A DNA stretch of 64,000 nt, taken from Amarolinea aalborgensis. GTDB taxonomy: Bacteria; Chloroflexota; Anaerolineae; SSC4; Amarolineaceae. The notes beneath the pieces are model-generated. The model searched no databases, was not told where the DNA came from, and worked only from the letters and a program-made list of their open reading frames with translations. Each line of letters begins with the position of its first letter. Within the stretch, counting starts at the first letter, position 1. This document shows positions 1 through 9,109 of this stretch, one piece after another. The position numbers were made by a program, and so were the translations under genes. The stretch covers positions 124,001 to 188,000 of the forward strand of contig NZ_UETR01000003.1 of assembly GCF_900491745.1 (NCBI RefSeq), in the 5' to 3' direction.

Positions 1-600
1 CAGAATAGACACGAGATCACGGTCATTGATCAGGTTGGCGAGGCATTCCAGAATTTGCCGCCTGATTTCCGCGGCCGTATGTTAGAAGGCGACGTGCTCT
101 CAAGCGATATGCTGCATCGAGCTGGCCTGGGCACGGCCCAGGCCCTGGCGGCCGTAACGAGCGCGGACACGATCAACGCGGTGGTGGGGCACGTAGCGCG
201 CACCGTTTATCACATCCGCAATGTGGTGGTGCGCAACTTCGACCCGCGCTATCGCCCCATGCACGAGGCCTTTGGCCTGCAGATCGTCAGTTCCAGCAGT
301 TGGGGCGCTCAGCGCATGGAAGAAATGCTGGCGCCAGGCGCGCTGCACACCGTTTTTTCAGCCGGCAACGGCGAGATCGAAGTCTACGAAATGCTCGTGC
401 ATGCAGGCTGGGACGGCCATACGCTGCAAGCGGCGGTGCCAACCGGCCAATGCCTCGTGATCTCCCTGACTCGCGCGGGCCGCGCGCTCCAGCCCACCCC
501 GGACACGCTGCTGCGCGCGGGCGACATCTTGCACTTGAGCGCGGATCAAACTGGCATCGAAGCGGTGCGTCAACGCCTGGTCGCACTGGGGGAGAAATAA
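1..600 (+). CDS. TrkA-type K+ channel regulatory subunit (5' truncated by window edge)
   Basis: The reading frame is open from base 1, so the start codon lies outside the window; about 199 codons remain. The visible part begins inside a Rossmann (RCK/TrkA-N) domain: HEITVIDQ is the beta-strand and acidic loop that normally follows the GxGxxG NAD motif. A C-terminal TrkA-C-like domain follows. Family members bind NAD(H) or nucleotides on the cytoplasmic face of Trk/Ktr potassium channels and gate them. The stop is one base before the next gene, a second TrkA protein, so both are co-transcribed. The channel subunit itself is not visible and may lie upstream. Confidence 0.85.
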   Translation, partial: QNRHEITVIDQVGEAFQNLPPDFRGRMLEGDVLSSDMLHRAGLGTAQALAAVTSADTINAVVGHVARTVYHIRNVVVRNFDPRYRPMHEAFGLQIVSSSSWGAQRMEEMLAPGALHTVFSAGNGEIEVYEMLVHAGWDGHTLQAAVPTGQCLVISLTRAGRALQPTPDTLLRAGDILHLSADQTGIEAVRQRLVALGEK

Positions 601-601
601 C

Positions 602-1294
602 ATGTTCGTTGTCATTGTCGGTGGCGGACGCACCGGCACTCAGTTAGCCACCCTGCTGCTCGCCCAGAACCACGACGTGCGCGTGGTTGAAAGTCGTTCC
701 GAAATTTTGGCTCGCATCCACCGCGAGCTGCCAACCGAAACCATTTACGAGGGAAACACGACTGACCCCAACGTGCTTGAGCAGGCTGGGATCAAGACCG
801 CTGATGTGGTGGCGGCGGTGACAAACAACGATGCGGATAACCTGGCCATCTGCTTCCTGGCGCGTTCACGCTACAAGGTGGGGCGCACCATCGCTCGCGT
901 GAACAATCCCCGTTCGGCCTGGCTCTTCGACCAGAAGTTCCACGTAGACGTGGCCTTGAACGCCGCCGAGATCCTTTCCGGCTTGATCGAAGAGGAAATG
1001 TCGCTGGGCGATATGATGACGTTGCTCAAACTGCGCCGCGGCAACTACGCCATCGTGGAGCAAAAGGTGCCGGCCGGCGCCAAGGGATTGGGCATCGCCT
1101 TAAAAGACCTGGCGCTGCCGGAGCAGTGCATCATCGCGGCCATTGTGCGCCAGGGTGAAATCGTCTTGCCGCGGGGCATCACCGCCTTCGAAGTGGGCGA
1201 TGAGGTCTTGGCGGTCACCGACTCGCAGGGCGCCCAGCAGCTGGCTGAACTGTTGTCCGCACCCGGCAACGGCGGCAGCAAACGCCCAGCATAG
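602..1294 (+). CDS. TrkA family potassium uptake regulator
   Basis: 230 residues. The N-terminus MFVVIVGGGRTG carries the GxGxxG dinucleotide-binding loop, with VVES as the acidic end of beta-2, so the NAD(H) site looks intact; a TrkA-C domain occupies roughly residues 140-220. The ATG lies one base after the upstream stop and uses a GGGGGAGAAA purine run inside the upstream coding end as ribosome site, implying translational coupling. Two RCK proteins in tandem suggest hetero-oligomeric gating of one K+ transporter. KtrA and TrkA cannot be separated from the sequence alone. Confidence 0.9.
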   Translation: MFVVIVGGGRTGTQLATLLLAQNHDVRVVESRSEILARIHRELPTETIYEGNTTDPNVLEQAGIKTADVVAAVTNNDADNLAICFLARSRYKVGRTIARVNNPRSAWLFDQKFHVDVALNAAEILSGLIEEEMSLGDMMTLLKLRRGNYAIVEQKVPAGAKGLGIALKDLALPEQCIIAAIVRQGEIVLPRGITAFEVGDEVLAVTDSQGAQQLAELLSAPGNGGSKRPA

Positions 1295-1362
1295 CCGAAC
1301 GCTGAAGTCGTAATGCTGAGCGCTGACTAGGGAACGGCCAGCATTGGCTAAAGGTCAACCAC
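1295..1362. other. Short spacer with heptamer-periodic sequence
   Basis: The 68-bp spacer contains four consecutive 7-base steps from 1298 (AACGCTG, AAGTCGT, AATGCTG, AGCGCTG). It resembles the AACGCTG/AATGCTG heptamers at 12621-12679. No terminator or clear promoter is visible. Confidence 0.35.
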
Positions 1363-4347
1363 ATGGCTCACATCGCCTGTACGCGTGAGGGCATCACGCT
1401 TGACGAGCAGCCCTTCTACCTCTTGGCGGGCCAGGTTCACTACTTCCGCTATCCCCCGGCGGAGTGGCGGCCTCTCCTGTTGACCGCACGCGCAGCCGGG
1501 CTGAACACGATTGATTTTGTTATTCCCTGGAACCTGCACGAGCCGCAGGAGGGCCATTTCGATTTCAGCGATTTGGCCGATCTCCCGGCCTTCATAGATT
1601 TGTGCCATGACCTGGGTCTCAAGGTGATTGCTCGCCCCGGCCCTTACATCTGCGCGGAATGGGAAAACGGCGGCATTCCAGCCTGGCTGGCCGCTGTCCC
1701 CTCCATCGCCTACCGCCTGGACAATCCGGCCTTCCTCGCCGCCACCCTGCGCTGGTTCGACGTTTTGATTCCTTTGCTGGCTGCACGCCAGGCAGACCGC
1801 GGCGGCCCGATCATTCTGGTGCAGATCGAAAACGAGCATTGGGCGTCCGGCGTCTATGGGCACGATGCGCACCAGGCCACTCTGGCGCAGGCGCTGGCCG
1901 CGCGGGGCATCACCGTTCCGCTCTACACCTGCATGGGCGCCATGCCGGGCGTGGCCGAGTTTCGCAATGGCTGGACTGGCCTGGATCGCAAGCTGCAGGC
2001 GACGCGCCGCGCGTGGGCGGATAATCCGATGATCGTCAGTGAGCTGTGGAGCGGCTGGTTCGACAACTGGGGCGCCAGTCGCCACAACGGCAAGTCGCCA
2101 GCCGGCCTCGACGCACGCTTGCACGAACTAACCGCGGTAGGCGCCAGCGGCCTCAGCCATTGGATGTGGGCCGGCGGCACCAATTTTGCCTTTTGGGGCG
2201 GCCGCACCGTGGGCGGCGACACGGTGCATATGACCACCTCGTACGATTACGATGCGCCAGTGACGGAATACGGGGGACTGACAGCCAAATACTTCGTCGC
2301 CCGACGCCATCACCTGTTCCTCAGCACTCTGGGCGCTGCGCTGGCGCCGCTCCTGGCCGATGCGGCGTTCGGCGGGCCGCGTGTCCTGGGCGCCAAAGCT
2401 GTGGCCGGCCGCGCCGGCGGCGGCGGTGAACCGCTGTGCAGCGTGCGCCATGGCCATTTTGCCGCCGCCTACCTGCGCAACGAGTCAGCCGATCGCCAGG
2501 TCTACCAGCTGTTCGACAAACCGGTTGATCCGGGCGGCAGCGCAGTTCACCTGGCGGTCGAGGTCGAAGCCTTCTCACTCAAGCCGGTCTTCATGAACCT
2601 GCCCCTGGCTGACAGCGGGCTGCGGCTGCGCTTTCACACCGGACGTATCCTCGGTTTCTGGCATTGGCCCGCGGCCGATGTGCTCGTGATCTACGGTTTC
2701 CCGGGCGAGGTTGGCAGCCTGAGCGTAGAAGCCATGACAGATCTCCAACCCCAGGCATTGGATGATGGAGGTCGCCCGGCGGTGCGTTTGGAATGGCAGG
2801 AAGAGACGCCCAGCGCCAGCGGTCGGGTCGTTGGCAGCGAGCTTCAGGTCGCCTATTGGTTGCGCGCCGCGCCGGGCGTGGCGCGGGCGAGGATCCACCG
2901 CGCCGGCGCGGCGCCGCGCGACCTGCTGATTCTGCTCCTGACCCAGGCCTACGCCGAACGCTGCTGGCCGATCGGAGACCTGGGCTTCTTGCTCGGCCCG
3001 CATCTGGTCAACGAGTTTCGGGTGGACGCCGCGGGCGCGCTCTCCATCCAACTCGACGGCCGCGGCGTCGAGCCGTGGTATTGGGTGGACGCGGATGGGC
3101 GTCTGCTGGAAATCAAGCAGCCAACATCTGAAGCCCCAGCGCATGCGTCTGCGCTACACGCACCGGTACTTCAGGCGTGGGAGACGCTCCCTGTGGCAGA
3201 ATTGGAAGCCAATGTTGGTTGGCAGGCGTTGGACGATCTACAGCGGGATCGGCCCAACGCGCACGGCTATGCCTGGTACCGCGCCCGTTTCACCGCGCAG
3301 CAGCCGCCCGGCCTCACTACCCTGGCCGCGCCGGGTCTGGCTGACCGCGGCCATCTGTTCGTGGATGGCGCGTTCATCGGCGCGCTCGGCGTGGGGCCGC
3401 ACGGGCCGACCTTAGCCGTGCCATGGACCTTGACGCCGGGTGAGCACGACCTGCGCGTGCTCGTGGATGACCTGGGACGCTTCAATTACGGCAGCGGCCT
3501 GGGTGAAATCAAAGGCCTGACCGACACGCTGTATCTGGGCGGAGAGCAGACCGACATCACAACCGGCTGGACGGCGCTCTGGCAAGAGGCTGCTTTTGCG
3601 GGCGAAGCCCTGGCCAACGCCCGGCCCGCGCATGTGCGGCCGGACGCGGCCAACGTCAACCTGGCTGCTTTCGCCCCGCCGGAGGGGGCCGGCAGTGAAC
3701 TGTGGCTCCTGCGCGACCTGCCCATACCAACTGGGAAACGAGCTTTGCTCTACGTGACCGGCGACCGCAACCCTGGCGGCCTGTTTATCAACGGCGCGCC
3801 GCTCATCCGCTTCAGTCGTCATTTTGGCGGCGGTTTTTTCAAATTCGACATTAGTCAGCACTTGCGTGCAGACGGCGCTAACGTGATTGCGCTGCATATC
3901 CGCGATTATGCCGGACACCCGTGGCGCGCGTGGCTGCTGACCTTCGACGCCGACCAGGCGCTGGACGCCGCGTGGGAGTTTCGCCCTGGCGTCAGTCCCA
4001 TGGCCATGCCGCTCGATCATCAACCACCGCCGCGGCCCGCATTTTTCCGTTGTCACTTCGCTTATGATCCGGCCTTGCACGGCATGGGCCCGTTCAAACT
4101 GAGCCTGGGCGGACTGCGCAAGGGACAGTTGTGGCTCAATGGCCGCAACCTGGGTCGTTATTGGCAAATCGGCCCGCAGGAATTCTACAAAGCGCCGGTT
4201 TCCTGGCTGACCGCCGTCAACGAGCTGTTGGTCTTCGAAGAAGAACAAGGCTCGCCGGCTGGCGTGCGCTTGTGGGTGGATGAGCTGGGACAGGCTGCGC
4301 CGCAGGAACTTCTGCTGAACCGAGCCGCCCTGCCCCAGGGAGATTGA
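1363..4347 (+). CDS. Beta-galactosidase, glycoside hydrolase family 35
   Basis: 994 residues. The N-terminal TIM barrel has the GH35 hallmarks: the GPYICAEWENGG stretch, the acid/base glutamate in QIENE (E158) and the nucleophile in SELWSGWFD (E227). Family members release terminal non-reducing galactose with retention. C-terminal jelly-roll domains follow (about 560-720 and 860-980), including the typical GRYWQIGPQ patch. There is no obvious signal peptide, so it is probably cytoplasmic and acts on imported oligosaccharides. Only a weak AAAGG ribosome site precedes the ATG. It is 17 bases upstream of the next gene and probably co-transcribed with it. Substrate specificity within the family is not certain. 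Confidence 0.92.
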   Translation: MAHIACTREGITLDEQPFYLLAGQVHYFRYPPAEWRPLLLTARAAGLNTIDFVIPWNLHEPQEGHFDFSDLADLPAFIDLCHDLGLKVIARPGPYICAEWENGGIPAWLAAVPSIAYRLDNPAFLAATLRWFDVLIPLLAARQADRGGPIILVQIENEHWASGVYGHDAHQATLAQALAARGITVPLYTCMGAMPGVAEFRNGWTGLDRKLQATRRAWADNPMIVSELWSGWFDNWGASRHNGKSPAGLDARLHELTAVGASGLSHWMWAGGTNFAFWGGRTVGGDTVHMTTSYDYDAPVTEYGGLTAKYFVARRHHLFLSTLGAALAPLLADAAFGGPRVLGAKAVAGRAGGGGEPLCSVRHGHFAAAYLRNESADRQVYQLFDKPVDPGGSAVHLAVEVEAFSLKPVFMNLPLADSGLRLRFHTGRILGFWHWPAADVLVIYGFPGEVGSLSVEAMTDLQPQALDDGGRPAVRLEWQEETPSASGRVVGSELQVAYWLRAAPGVARARIHRAGAAPRDLLILLLTQAYAERCWPIGDLGFLLGPHLVNEFRVDAAGALSIQLDGRGVEPWYWVDADGRLLEIKQPTSEAPAHASALHAPVLQAWETLPVAELEANVGWQALDDLQRDRPNAHGYAWYRARFTAQQPPGLTTLAAPGLADRGHLFVDGAFIGALGVGPHGPTLAVPWTLTPGEHDLRVLVDDLGRFNYGSGLGEIKGLTDTLYLGGEQTDITTGWTALWQEAAFAGEALANARPAHVRPDAANVNLAAFAPPEGAGSELWLLRDLPIPTGKRALLYVTGDRNPGGLFINGAPLIRFSRHFGGGFFKFDISQHLRADGANVIALHIRDYAGHPWRAWLLTFDADQALDAAWEFRPGVSPMAMPLDHQPPPRPAFFRCHFAYDPALHGMGPFKLSLGGLRKGQLWLNGRNLGRYWQIGPQEFYKAPVSWLTAVNELLVFEEEQGSPAGVRLWVDELGQAAPQELLLNRAALPQGD

Positions 4348-4363
4348 CCCGGAGGAGGATCCA

Positions 4364-5536
4364 TTGGCCGCGCCGCGCATCCGATCTATTTCGTTCGGGT
4401 TGAGCGTTTGCCTGCTGCTCGCCGGCGTGTTGATGGGCTGCAGCCGTGCATCCAATGGCTCCAATCCTGTCACGCCAGGCGCCAGCATGAACGGCCCTCT
4501 TTTCGAGCGCACAGCCGCGGGTCGCGACTTCCCCTTCACCGTCACCGTCGCCCAGGCCGCGGACCCCATCGGTATTGATGCACGCGGCGTCCTGGTGTCC
4601 GGCGGCGTGCGCGTGCAGCTGCTGGACGCCGGCGGGCAGCCGGTATGGCAGCAGCTTGTGACCGCGCCTGGCCCCTTTGTCATCAACACGGTCGTGCGGC
4701 CGTCGCAAGCCGGCGCCTACCAGCTCGGGTGGCAATGGGATGAGCCGCTGATCATCAACAACTACTCCCTACAATGGAAGCCAGGCCCCATCGCCGCCTC
4801 CGGCCTGACGCCGTTGATGCTGTTAGGGCCGCTGGGCATGCTGGCCGTAGCGGCCGGCTTTATCGTCTACGCCGTGCGGCGCACGCACGAGTGGCGCTAT
4901 TTGATCTTTGGCGGCGTCTGCTGGGCCGTGGCGGTTGCGCTCAAGGTTGCTTGGGCCGTTCCCATCAATCCATCCATCTACCGCGCGCTTCATGCCTGGC
5001 CGCTCGGCGACTGGCTTCTCTATCTGTATGTCGGCGCGCTGACCGGCGTCTTCGAAGTGGCGCTGGTCTGGCTGCTCTTGCGCTTCACGCGCCTGGGCCA
5101 AGTGGCCTGGCCACGGGTGCTCGCCTTTGGCATCGGCTTCGGCGCGCTGGAGGCGCTGCTGCTCGGCTTGAGCGGCCTCGGCAGCGTGTTGGCGATCGTG
5201 CTGGCGCCCGAGCTCGTGCCGCCCAGCCTGAGCGCCAGCCTGACCGGCGTGACGGGTTTGGTCAACGGCCTGGCGGCCGGCTGGGAACGCTTCTTCACCG
5301 TGCTCGTTCATCTCTTCAGCAACGCCCTTCTGTTCTACGGCGTCCAGCGCCGCCAGCAGCGTTGGTTCTGGCTGGCCTTTGTGTTCAAGAGCCTGATGGA
5401 TGCTGTCGCTGCCTGGGGCCAGGTAACCGGCCTCGATGTGCCGAAGACGTTGTTCATCGAAGCCATCGTTGCGGCCTGGGGCATCCTGGCCTGGCGCGGC
5501 GCCGGTTGGGTGCAATCTCGCATGGCCTCCGCCTGA
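4364..5536 (+). CDS. YhfC-like polytopic membrane lipoprotein (putative intramembrane metalloprotease family)
   Basis: 390 residues, TTG start preceded by a strong GGAGGAGG. The N-terminus has a lipobox-like LMGC after a hydrophobic run, then an extracytoplasmic domain of about 120 residues (rich in beta pattern), then seven or so hydrophobic segments. The membrane part has YhfC-family features: GFGALEALLLG, then ERFFTVLVHLFSN, then FVFKSLMDA, the E/H/D positions proposed as metal ligands. The family is predicted to be intramembrane metalloproteases; activity here is unproven. The fusion of a lipobox-anchored domain to a YhfC membrane unit is unusual. Substrate unknown. Confidence 0.65.
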   Translation: MAAPRIRSISFGLSVCLLLAGVLMGCSRASNGSNPVTPGASMNGPLFERTAAGRDFPFTVTVAQAADPIGIDARGVLVSGGVRVQLLDAGGQPVWQQLVTAPGPFVINTVVRPSQAGAYQLGWQWDEPLIINNYSLQWKPGPIAASGLTPLMLLGPLGMLAVAAGFIVYAVRRTHEWRYLIFGGVCWAVAVALKVAWAVPINPSIYRALHAWPLGDWLLYLYVGALTGVFEVALVWLLLRFTRLGQVAWPRVLAFGIGFGALEALLLGLSGLGSVLAIVLAPELVPPSLSASLTGVTGLVNGLAAGWERFFTVLVHLFSNALLFYGVQRRQQRWFWLAFVFKSLMDAVAAWGQVTGLDVPKTLFIEAIVAAWGILAWRGAGWVQSRMASA

Positions 5537-5627
5537 TACGTCTTCCCGCAATCTACAGCGCCGCATCTCGGTCAATTACGTCACGCGGACTTGGGTTTTC
5601 TCTGTCAGCGGGTTGACTGCACGTTTT

Positions 5628-5656
5628 TTGCATTTCCCTAGAATCGCCATTATAAT
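5628..5656 (+). promoter_or_regulatory. Sigma-70 promoter of the eut operon
   Basis: A perfect TATAAT at 5651-5656 is preceded with 17-bp spacing by TTGCAT at 5628-5633. It faces the permease and eut genes; the start point would be near 5663, leaving an 84-base leader. No riboswitch core is recognisable in that leader. Confidence 0.7.
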
Positions 5657-5746
5657 GCGCACCTTCCACGCACGCCCGTCTTTTTTCCGTACAACCGCAT
5701 AACCGTGTGTCGCCTCCCCCGTCACCAGAGGAAAGGAGCAGAACTC

Positions 5747-7375
5747 ATGGCTAACAAGGGTAAGTCGCGCGAAGAAATGATCCGCGAGGACATGCGCGAC
5801 CTGCACAGAATGGGTTACGCGCAGCAGTTGTTCCGCGAGATGGGAGGCTTCTCCAATTTCGCCATCTCATTTTCCATCATTTCCATTTTGACCGGCGCGA
5901 TTCTCCTCTTTGGCTACGGCTTGCAGTTTGCCGGCCCCATCATCAACACCTTCGGCTGGCCCCTCGTCAGTTTCTTCACGATTTGCATCGCCGCCTCCAT
6001 GGCCGAACTCGCCTCCGCCTATCCCACAGCGGGCGGCCTCTATTTCTGGGCGCATCGCCTCGGCGGCTTCAAATGGGCCTGGGTCACCGCCTGGTTCAAC
6101 ATGCTTGGGCAGATCATGATCACGGCCGGCATTGATTTTGCCGCCGCCATCTACATCGCCGGCGCGTTCAATCGCCTGTTCGGCACGACGATTGACACCA
6201 CCAACACCATGACGATGGTCGTCGTGATGATGGTCATCATGATTCCGCAGGTGCTGATCAATATCTTCGGCATCAAGCTGACCGCGCGTTTGAGCGATTT
6301 CAGCGTCTACTGGCATATCGGCGGCGTTCTCATGATCGCGCTGCTCCTGACCTTTTTTGGCAAGCATACGCAGCCGCTCAGCTTCCTCTTCCAGGGTGTG
6401 ACCACCGTGCAGCCGGCCGGCTTGACTGACACTTTTGCGGCTGGCCCGTTTAGCTTCAACTCACTCATGATGAAAATACCGGGCATGACCGGACTATATG
6501 CCGGCGGCGGCATTGCCCTGGCGTTCGTGCTTGGCCTCCTGCAGGCGCAGTGGACTTACACCGGCTATGACGCCTCGGCGCACGTGGCCGAAGAGACGGT
6601 CATGGCTCGCCTCAACAGCGCCTGGGGCGTCTTTCTCTCCGTTGCCGTCTCGTTTGTCGTTGGCTATGTCATGCTGCTCATCCTGACGCTGCACATCCCC
6701 GGCGGCGACATTGCCAAGACCGTGGACGCGGCCAACAGTCCGGCCGTGCTCTACATCGTCTACGAGAATTTCGACACTGTCTTCTTCGGCCATATCATCG
6801 CCATCATCATCGGCGTCGCGATGTGGCTGTGCGGCCTCTCTTCCATCACCAGCATGAGCCGCATGTGGTTTGCCTTTGCTCGTGATGATGGCATGCCTGG
6901 CTATCGCCTGATCAAACAGATCCATCCCACGCTGCGCACGCCGGTCTGGTCCATCGTCATCACCTGCATCCTCGCCGTGCTGCTCACGGTCTGGTCCGCG
7001 CTGTACACCGTGGTGGTGGCCGTCAGCACAACGGCGCTCTATGTCGCCTACGGCCTGCCGATCTACCTGAACCTGCGCAACAAACTGCGCAAGCAGGGCG
7101 AGTTCACCACGCCCAAAACAGCCCCCTGGAGCCTGAGGAACTGGGGTATTCTGATCAACGTGCTGGCTATTGCCTGGATCGTGTTCATCACCATCCTGTT
7201 CTCGATCCCGCCGAACGAGCTGGCCGGCTGGTCCATCATCCTGGTGGCGTTGTTCATGCTCATCTACTGGCAGGTGGACGCCAAACACCGCTTCAAAGGC
7301 CCCTCCCCGACGGACGAAGCCGAGCTGCGCAAGATCGAGGCTGACCTGGCGGCGGCCGCGCACGGGCAGTCCTAA
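5747..7375 (+). CDS. APC superfamily amino acid/amine permease (probable ethanolamine uptake)
   Basis: 542 residues with about 12 hydrophobic segments. The ATG at 5747 is chosen because AAAGGAGC lies 6-7 bases upstream; an upstream GTG in frame has no such site. The TM1 region (GGFSNFAISFSIISILTGAI) and YPTAGGLYFW after TM2 match the ACT subgroup of the amino acid-polyamine-organocation superfamily, which includes GABA, choline-like and amine permeases. It is the first gene after the eut promoter, 185 bases before eutA, so import of ethanolamine through the cytoplasmic membrane is inferred from context rather than from the sequence. Confidence 0.8.
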   Translation: MANKGKSREEMIREDMRDLHRMGYAQQLFREMGGFSNFAISFSIISILTGAILLFGYGLQFAGPIINTFGWPLVSFFTICIAASMAELASAYPTAGGLYFWAHRLGGFKWAWVTAWFNMLGQIMITAGIDFAAAIYIAGAFNRLFGTTIDTTNTMTMVVVMMVIMIPQVLINIFGIKLTARLSDFSVYWHIGGVLMIALLLTFFGKHTQPLSFLFQGVTTVQPAGLTDTFAAGPFSFNSLMMKIPGMTGLYAGGGIALAFVLGLLQAQWTYTGYDASAHVAEETVMARLNSAWGVFLSVAVSFVVGYVMLLILTLHIPGGDIAKTVDAANSPAVLYIVYENFDTVFFGHIIAIIIGVAMWLCGLSSITSMSRMWFAFARDDGMPGYRLIKQIHPTLRTPVWSIVITCILAVLLTVWSALYTVVVAVSTTALYVAYGLPIYLNLRNKLRKQGEFTTPKTAPWSLRNWGILINVLAIAWIVFITILFSIPPNELAGWSIILVALFMLIYWQVDAKHRFKGPSPTDEAELRKIEADLAAAAHGQS

Positions 7376-7426
7376 GCCCAGCCGGCTGCATTCACCCTTG
7401 CGCCGCCAGCCCTCCATCGCCCGGCC

Positions 7427-7462
7427 TGTGCAGCGTCAGCGTGGAAGAAAGGACGCTGCACA
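7427..7462. repeat. 11-bp inverted repeat between permease and eutA
   Basis: TGTGCAGCGTC at 7427-7437 is perfectly complementary to 7452-7462 with a 14-base loop. No T-run follows, so it is more likely an RNA processing or stability hairpin than a terminator. The rest of the 185-base spacer holds no gene. Confidence 0.6.
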
Positions 7463-7560
7463 GCCGGCGGCATGGGTCAGGCCACTGAGGCCGGCCCATT
7501 TGAGCCAATGAACCCAAGACCCCCGTTTGTTCTTGAGTCTGGAATTCAAAGTGAACCGTC

Positions 7561-9009
7561 ATGACTGAAAGCTCCCGTACGATGCTCAGCGTGGGGTTGG
7601 ACGTGGGCACCACCACGACCCAAATCGTCTTTTCGCGCCTGACGCTGGCCAACGTGGCCCGCGCCGCACAGGCGCCGCGCGTGGGGATTACCGCCAAAGA
7701 GGTGCTCTACCAAAGCCCGGTCACGTTGACCCCGCTGGCTGACGCGGACACGATTGATGTTGACCGCCTGACCGCGCTGGTCAAGGCGGAATATGCCCGC
7801 GCCGGCGTTGATCCGCGCCAGGTGGAGACCGGCGCGGTCATCATCACGGGCGAAACGGCCAAGAAAAAGAACGCCGAGCAAATCCTGCACGCGCTGGGCG
7901 GGCTGGCCGGCGAATTTGTCGTCACCGTCGCCGGGCCGCACCTGGAATCGTTGATTGCCGGCCGCGGCGCAGGCGCGGCCGCGTATTCGCAGAAACACTT
8001 CTGCCGGGTGACGAACGTGGACATCGGCGGCGGCAGCGCTAATTCGGCTACGTTCCACGCGGGCGAGGCCGTGGCCGCGGCCGCCATGAACTACGGTGGG
8101 CGGATCATCGAGATCGAACGACGCACTGGGCGCATCCGCCACCTGGCGCAGCCGGCCCTGGCCGTTCTCGCACACCTGGGTCTCAATCTGCGCCTGGGCG
8201 ACGCGCCAACCCTTGAACAGCTCCGCCGCTTCACCGACTGCCTTGCCGATCTCACCATCGAACTGATCGAAGGCGCGTCATCATCGCTGGCCCGCCAGCT
8301 CTATCTGACCCCGCCGGCGGCCATCTCTGGCCAGGGTACGATTCTGATGCTTTCGGGCGGCATCGGCTATTATTTCTACCATCCCATTCCCATTCACAGC
8401 GTCAGCGATGCGGCCGTGCACGACGATATCGGCCCGCTGCTGGCTGAATCTCTGCGGCGCCACCCTGGCATCCTGGCCTATGAGGTGGTGCAGCCAGCCG
8501 AAACCCTGCGCGCCACGGTGTTGGGCGCCAGCTCGCAAACCGTTACTCTCTCTGGCTCGACGATCTGGGCCGAACGCGACATTTTGCCGCTGCGCAACGT
8601 GCCGGTGATTCGACCTGATCTGGACGTCACGCCAGACCTGGCCGCGGTTGGGATTGCCGCCGCCGTTCTGAGCGCGCTGCGCCGTTGGGACGTCAATCTC
8701 GCCAGCGATGACTTCGCCGTGGCATTTGATCTTCAGCGCGCTTTGGATTATACTCTGCTCTTGAAGCTCGCCGCCGGCCTGGCTGAATTCTCTCGTTCTC
8801 TGCCCGATGGCCGGCCGCTCGTCATCATTATCGGCCGCGACTACGCCCAGGCCCTGGGCCAAACGATCAAAGCGATGATCCCGCAGCGCCCGCTGCTCGT
8901 GATTGACCAGGTTGGCTTGAGCGAAGGCGATTACATTGACATCGGCGCCCCTCTGATGGACGGCCGCGTGGTGCCGCTCAGCGTAAAGACGTTGGTTTTT
9001 TATCATTGA
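7561..9009 (+). CDS. eutA: Ethanolamine ammonia-lyase reactivating factor EutA
   Basis: 482 residues, close to the usual 465-480. The N-terminus SVGLDVGTTTTQ is the actin/Hsp70-like phosphate-1 loop, and VDIGGGSANSA the second nucleotide loop. EutA is an ATP-dependent chaperone that removes damaged cobalamin from ethanolamine ammonia-lyase so that fresh adenosylcobalamin can bind. It acts together with EutB and EutC encoded directly downstream. The gene sits 100 bases before eutB with a perfect 8-bp hairpin between them. It overlaps no neighbour and shows no breaks. Confidence 0.95.
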   Translation: MTESSRTMLSVGLDVGTTTTQIVFSRLTLANVARAAQAPRVGITAKEVLYQSPVTLTPLADADTIDVDRLTALVKAEYARAGVDPRQVETGAVIITGETAKKKNAEQILHALGGLAGEFVVTVAGPHLESLIAGRGAGAAAYSQKHFCRVTNVDIGGGSANSATFHAGEAVAAAAMNYGGRIIEIERRTGRIRHLAQPALAVLAHLGLNLRLGDAPTLEQLRRFTDCLADLTIELIEGASSSLARQLYLTPPAAISGQGTILMLSGGIGYYFYHPIPIHSVSDAAVHDDIGPLLAESLRRHPGILAYEVVQPAETLRATVLGASSQTVTLSGSTIWAERDILPLRNVPVIRPDLDVTPDLAAVGIAAAVLSALRRWDVNLASDDFAVAFDLQRALDYTLLLKLAAGLAEFSRSLPDGRPLVIIIGRDYAQALGQTIKAMIPQRPLLVIDQVGLSEGDYIDIGAPLMDGRVVPLSVKTLVFYH

Positions 9010-9030
9010 TGGTTCGACCGAGCCTGCGCG

Positions 9031-9051
9031 CAGTCGGCTTCAGGCCGACTG
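9031..9051. repeat. Perfect 8-bp hairpin between eutA and eutB
   Basis: CAGTCGGC and GCCGACTG flank a TTCAG loop. There is no poly-T, so it may tune segmental mRNA stability between the chaperone and the catalytic subunits. Confidence 0.55.
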
Positions 9052-9109
9052 AACAATGGTTGCAGCGGCTTCAACCGCGTGCATCCGGCAGACCAGAAAA
9101 GGAGTGAGG

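Noticed and set aside
3412..4689. Long minus-strand open frame of 425 codons under the beta-galactosidase gene
   Set aside because: It is the antisense shadow of a well-conserved GH35 gene in GC-rich DNA, has no recognisable domain and crosses a gene border.
7470..7500. GCCACTG before eutA as a cobalamin riboswitch piece
   Set aside because: It lies in a simple GGCC hairpin; no other conserved element of the adenosylcobalamin riboswitch is present.
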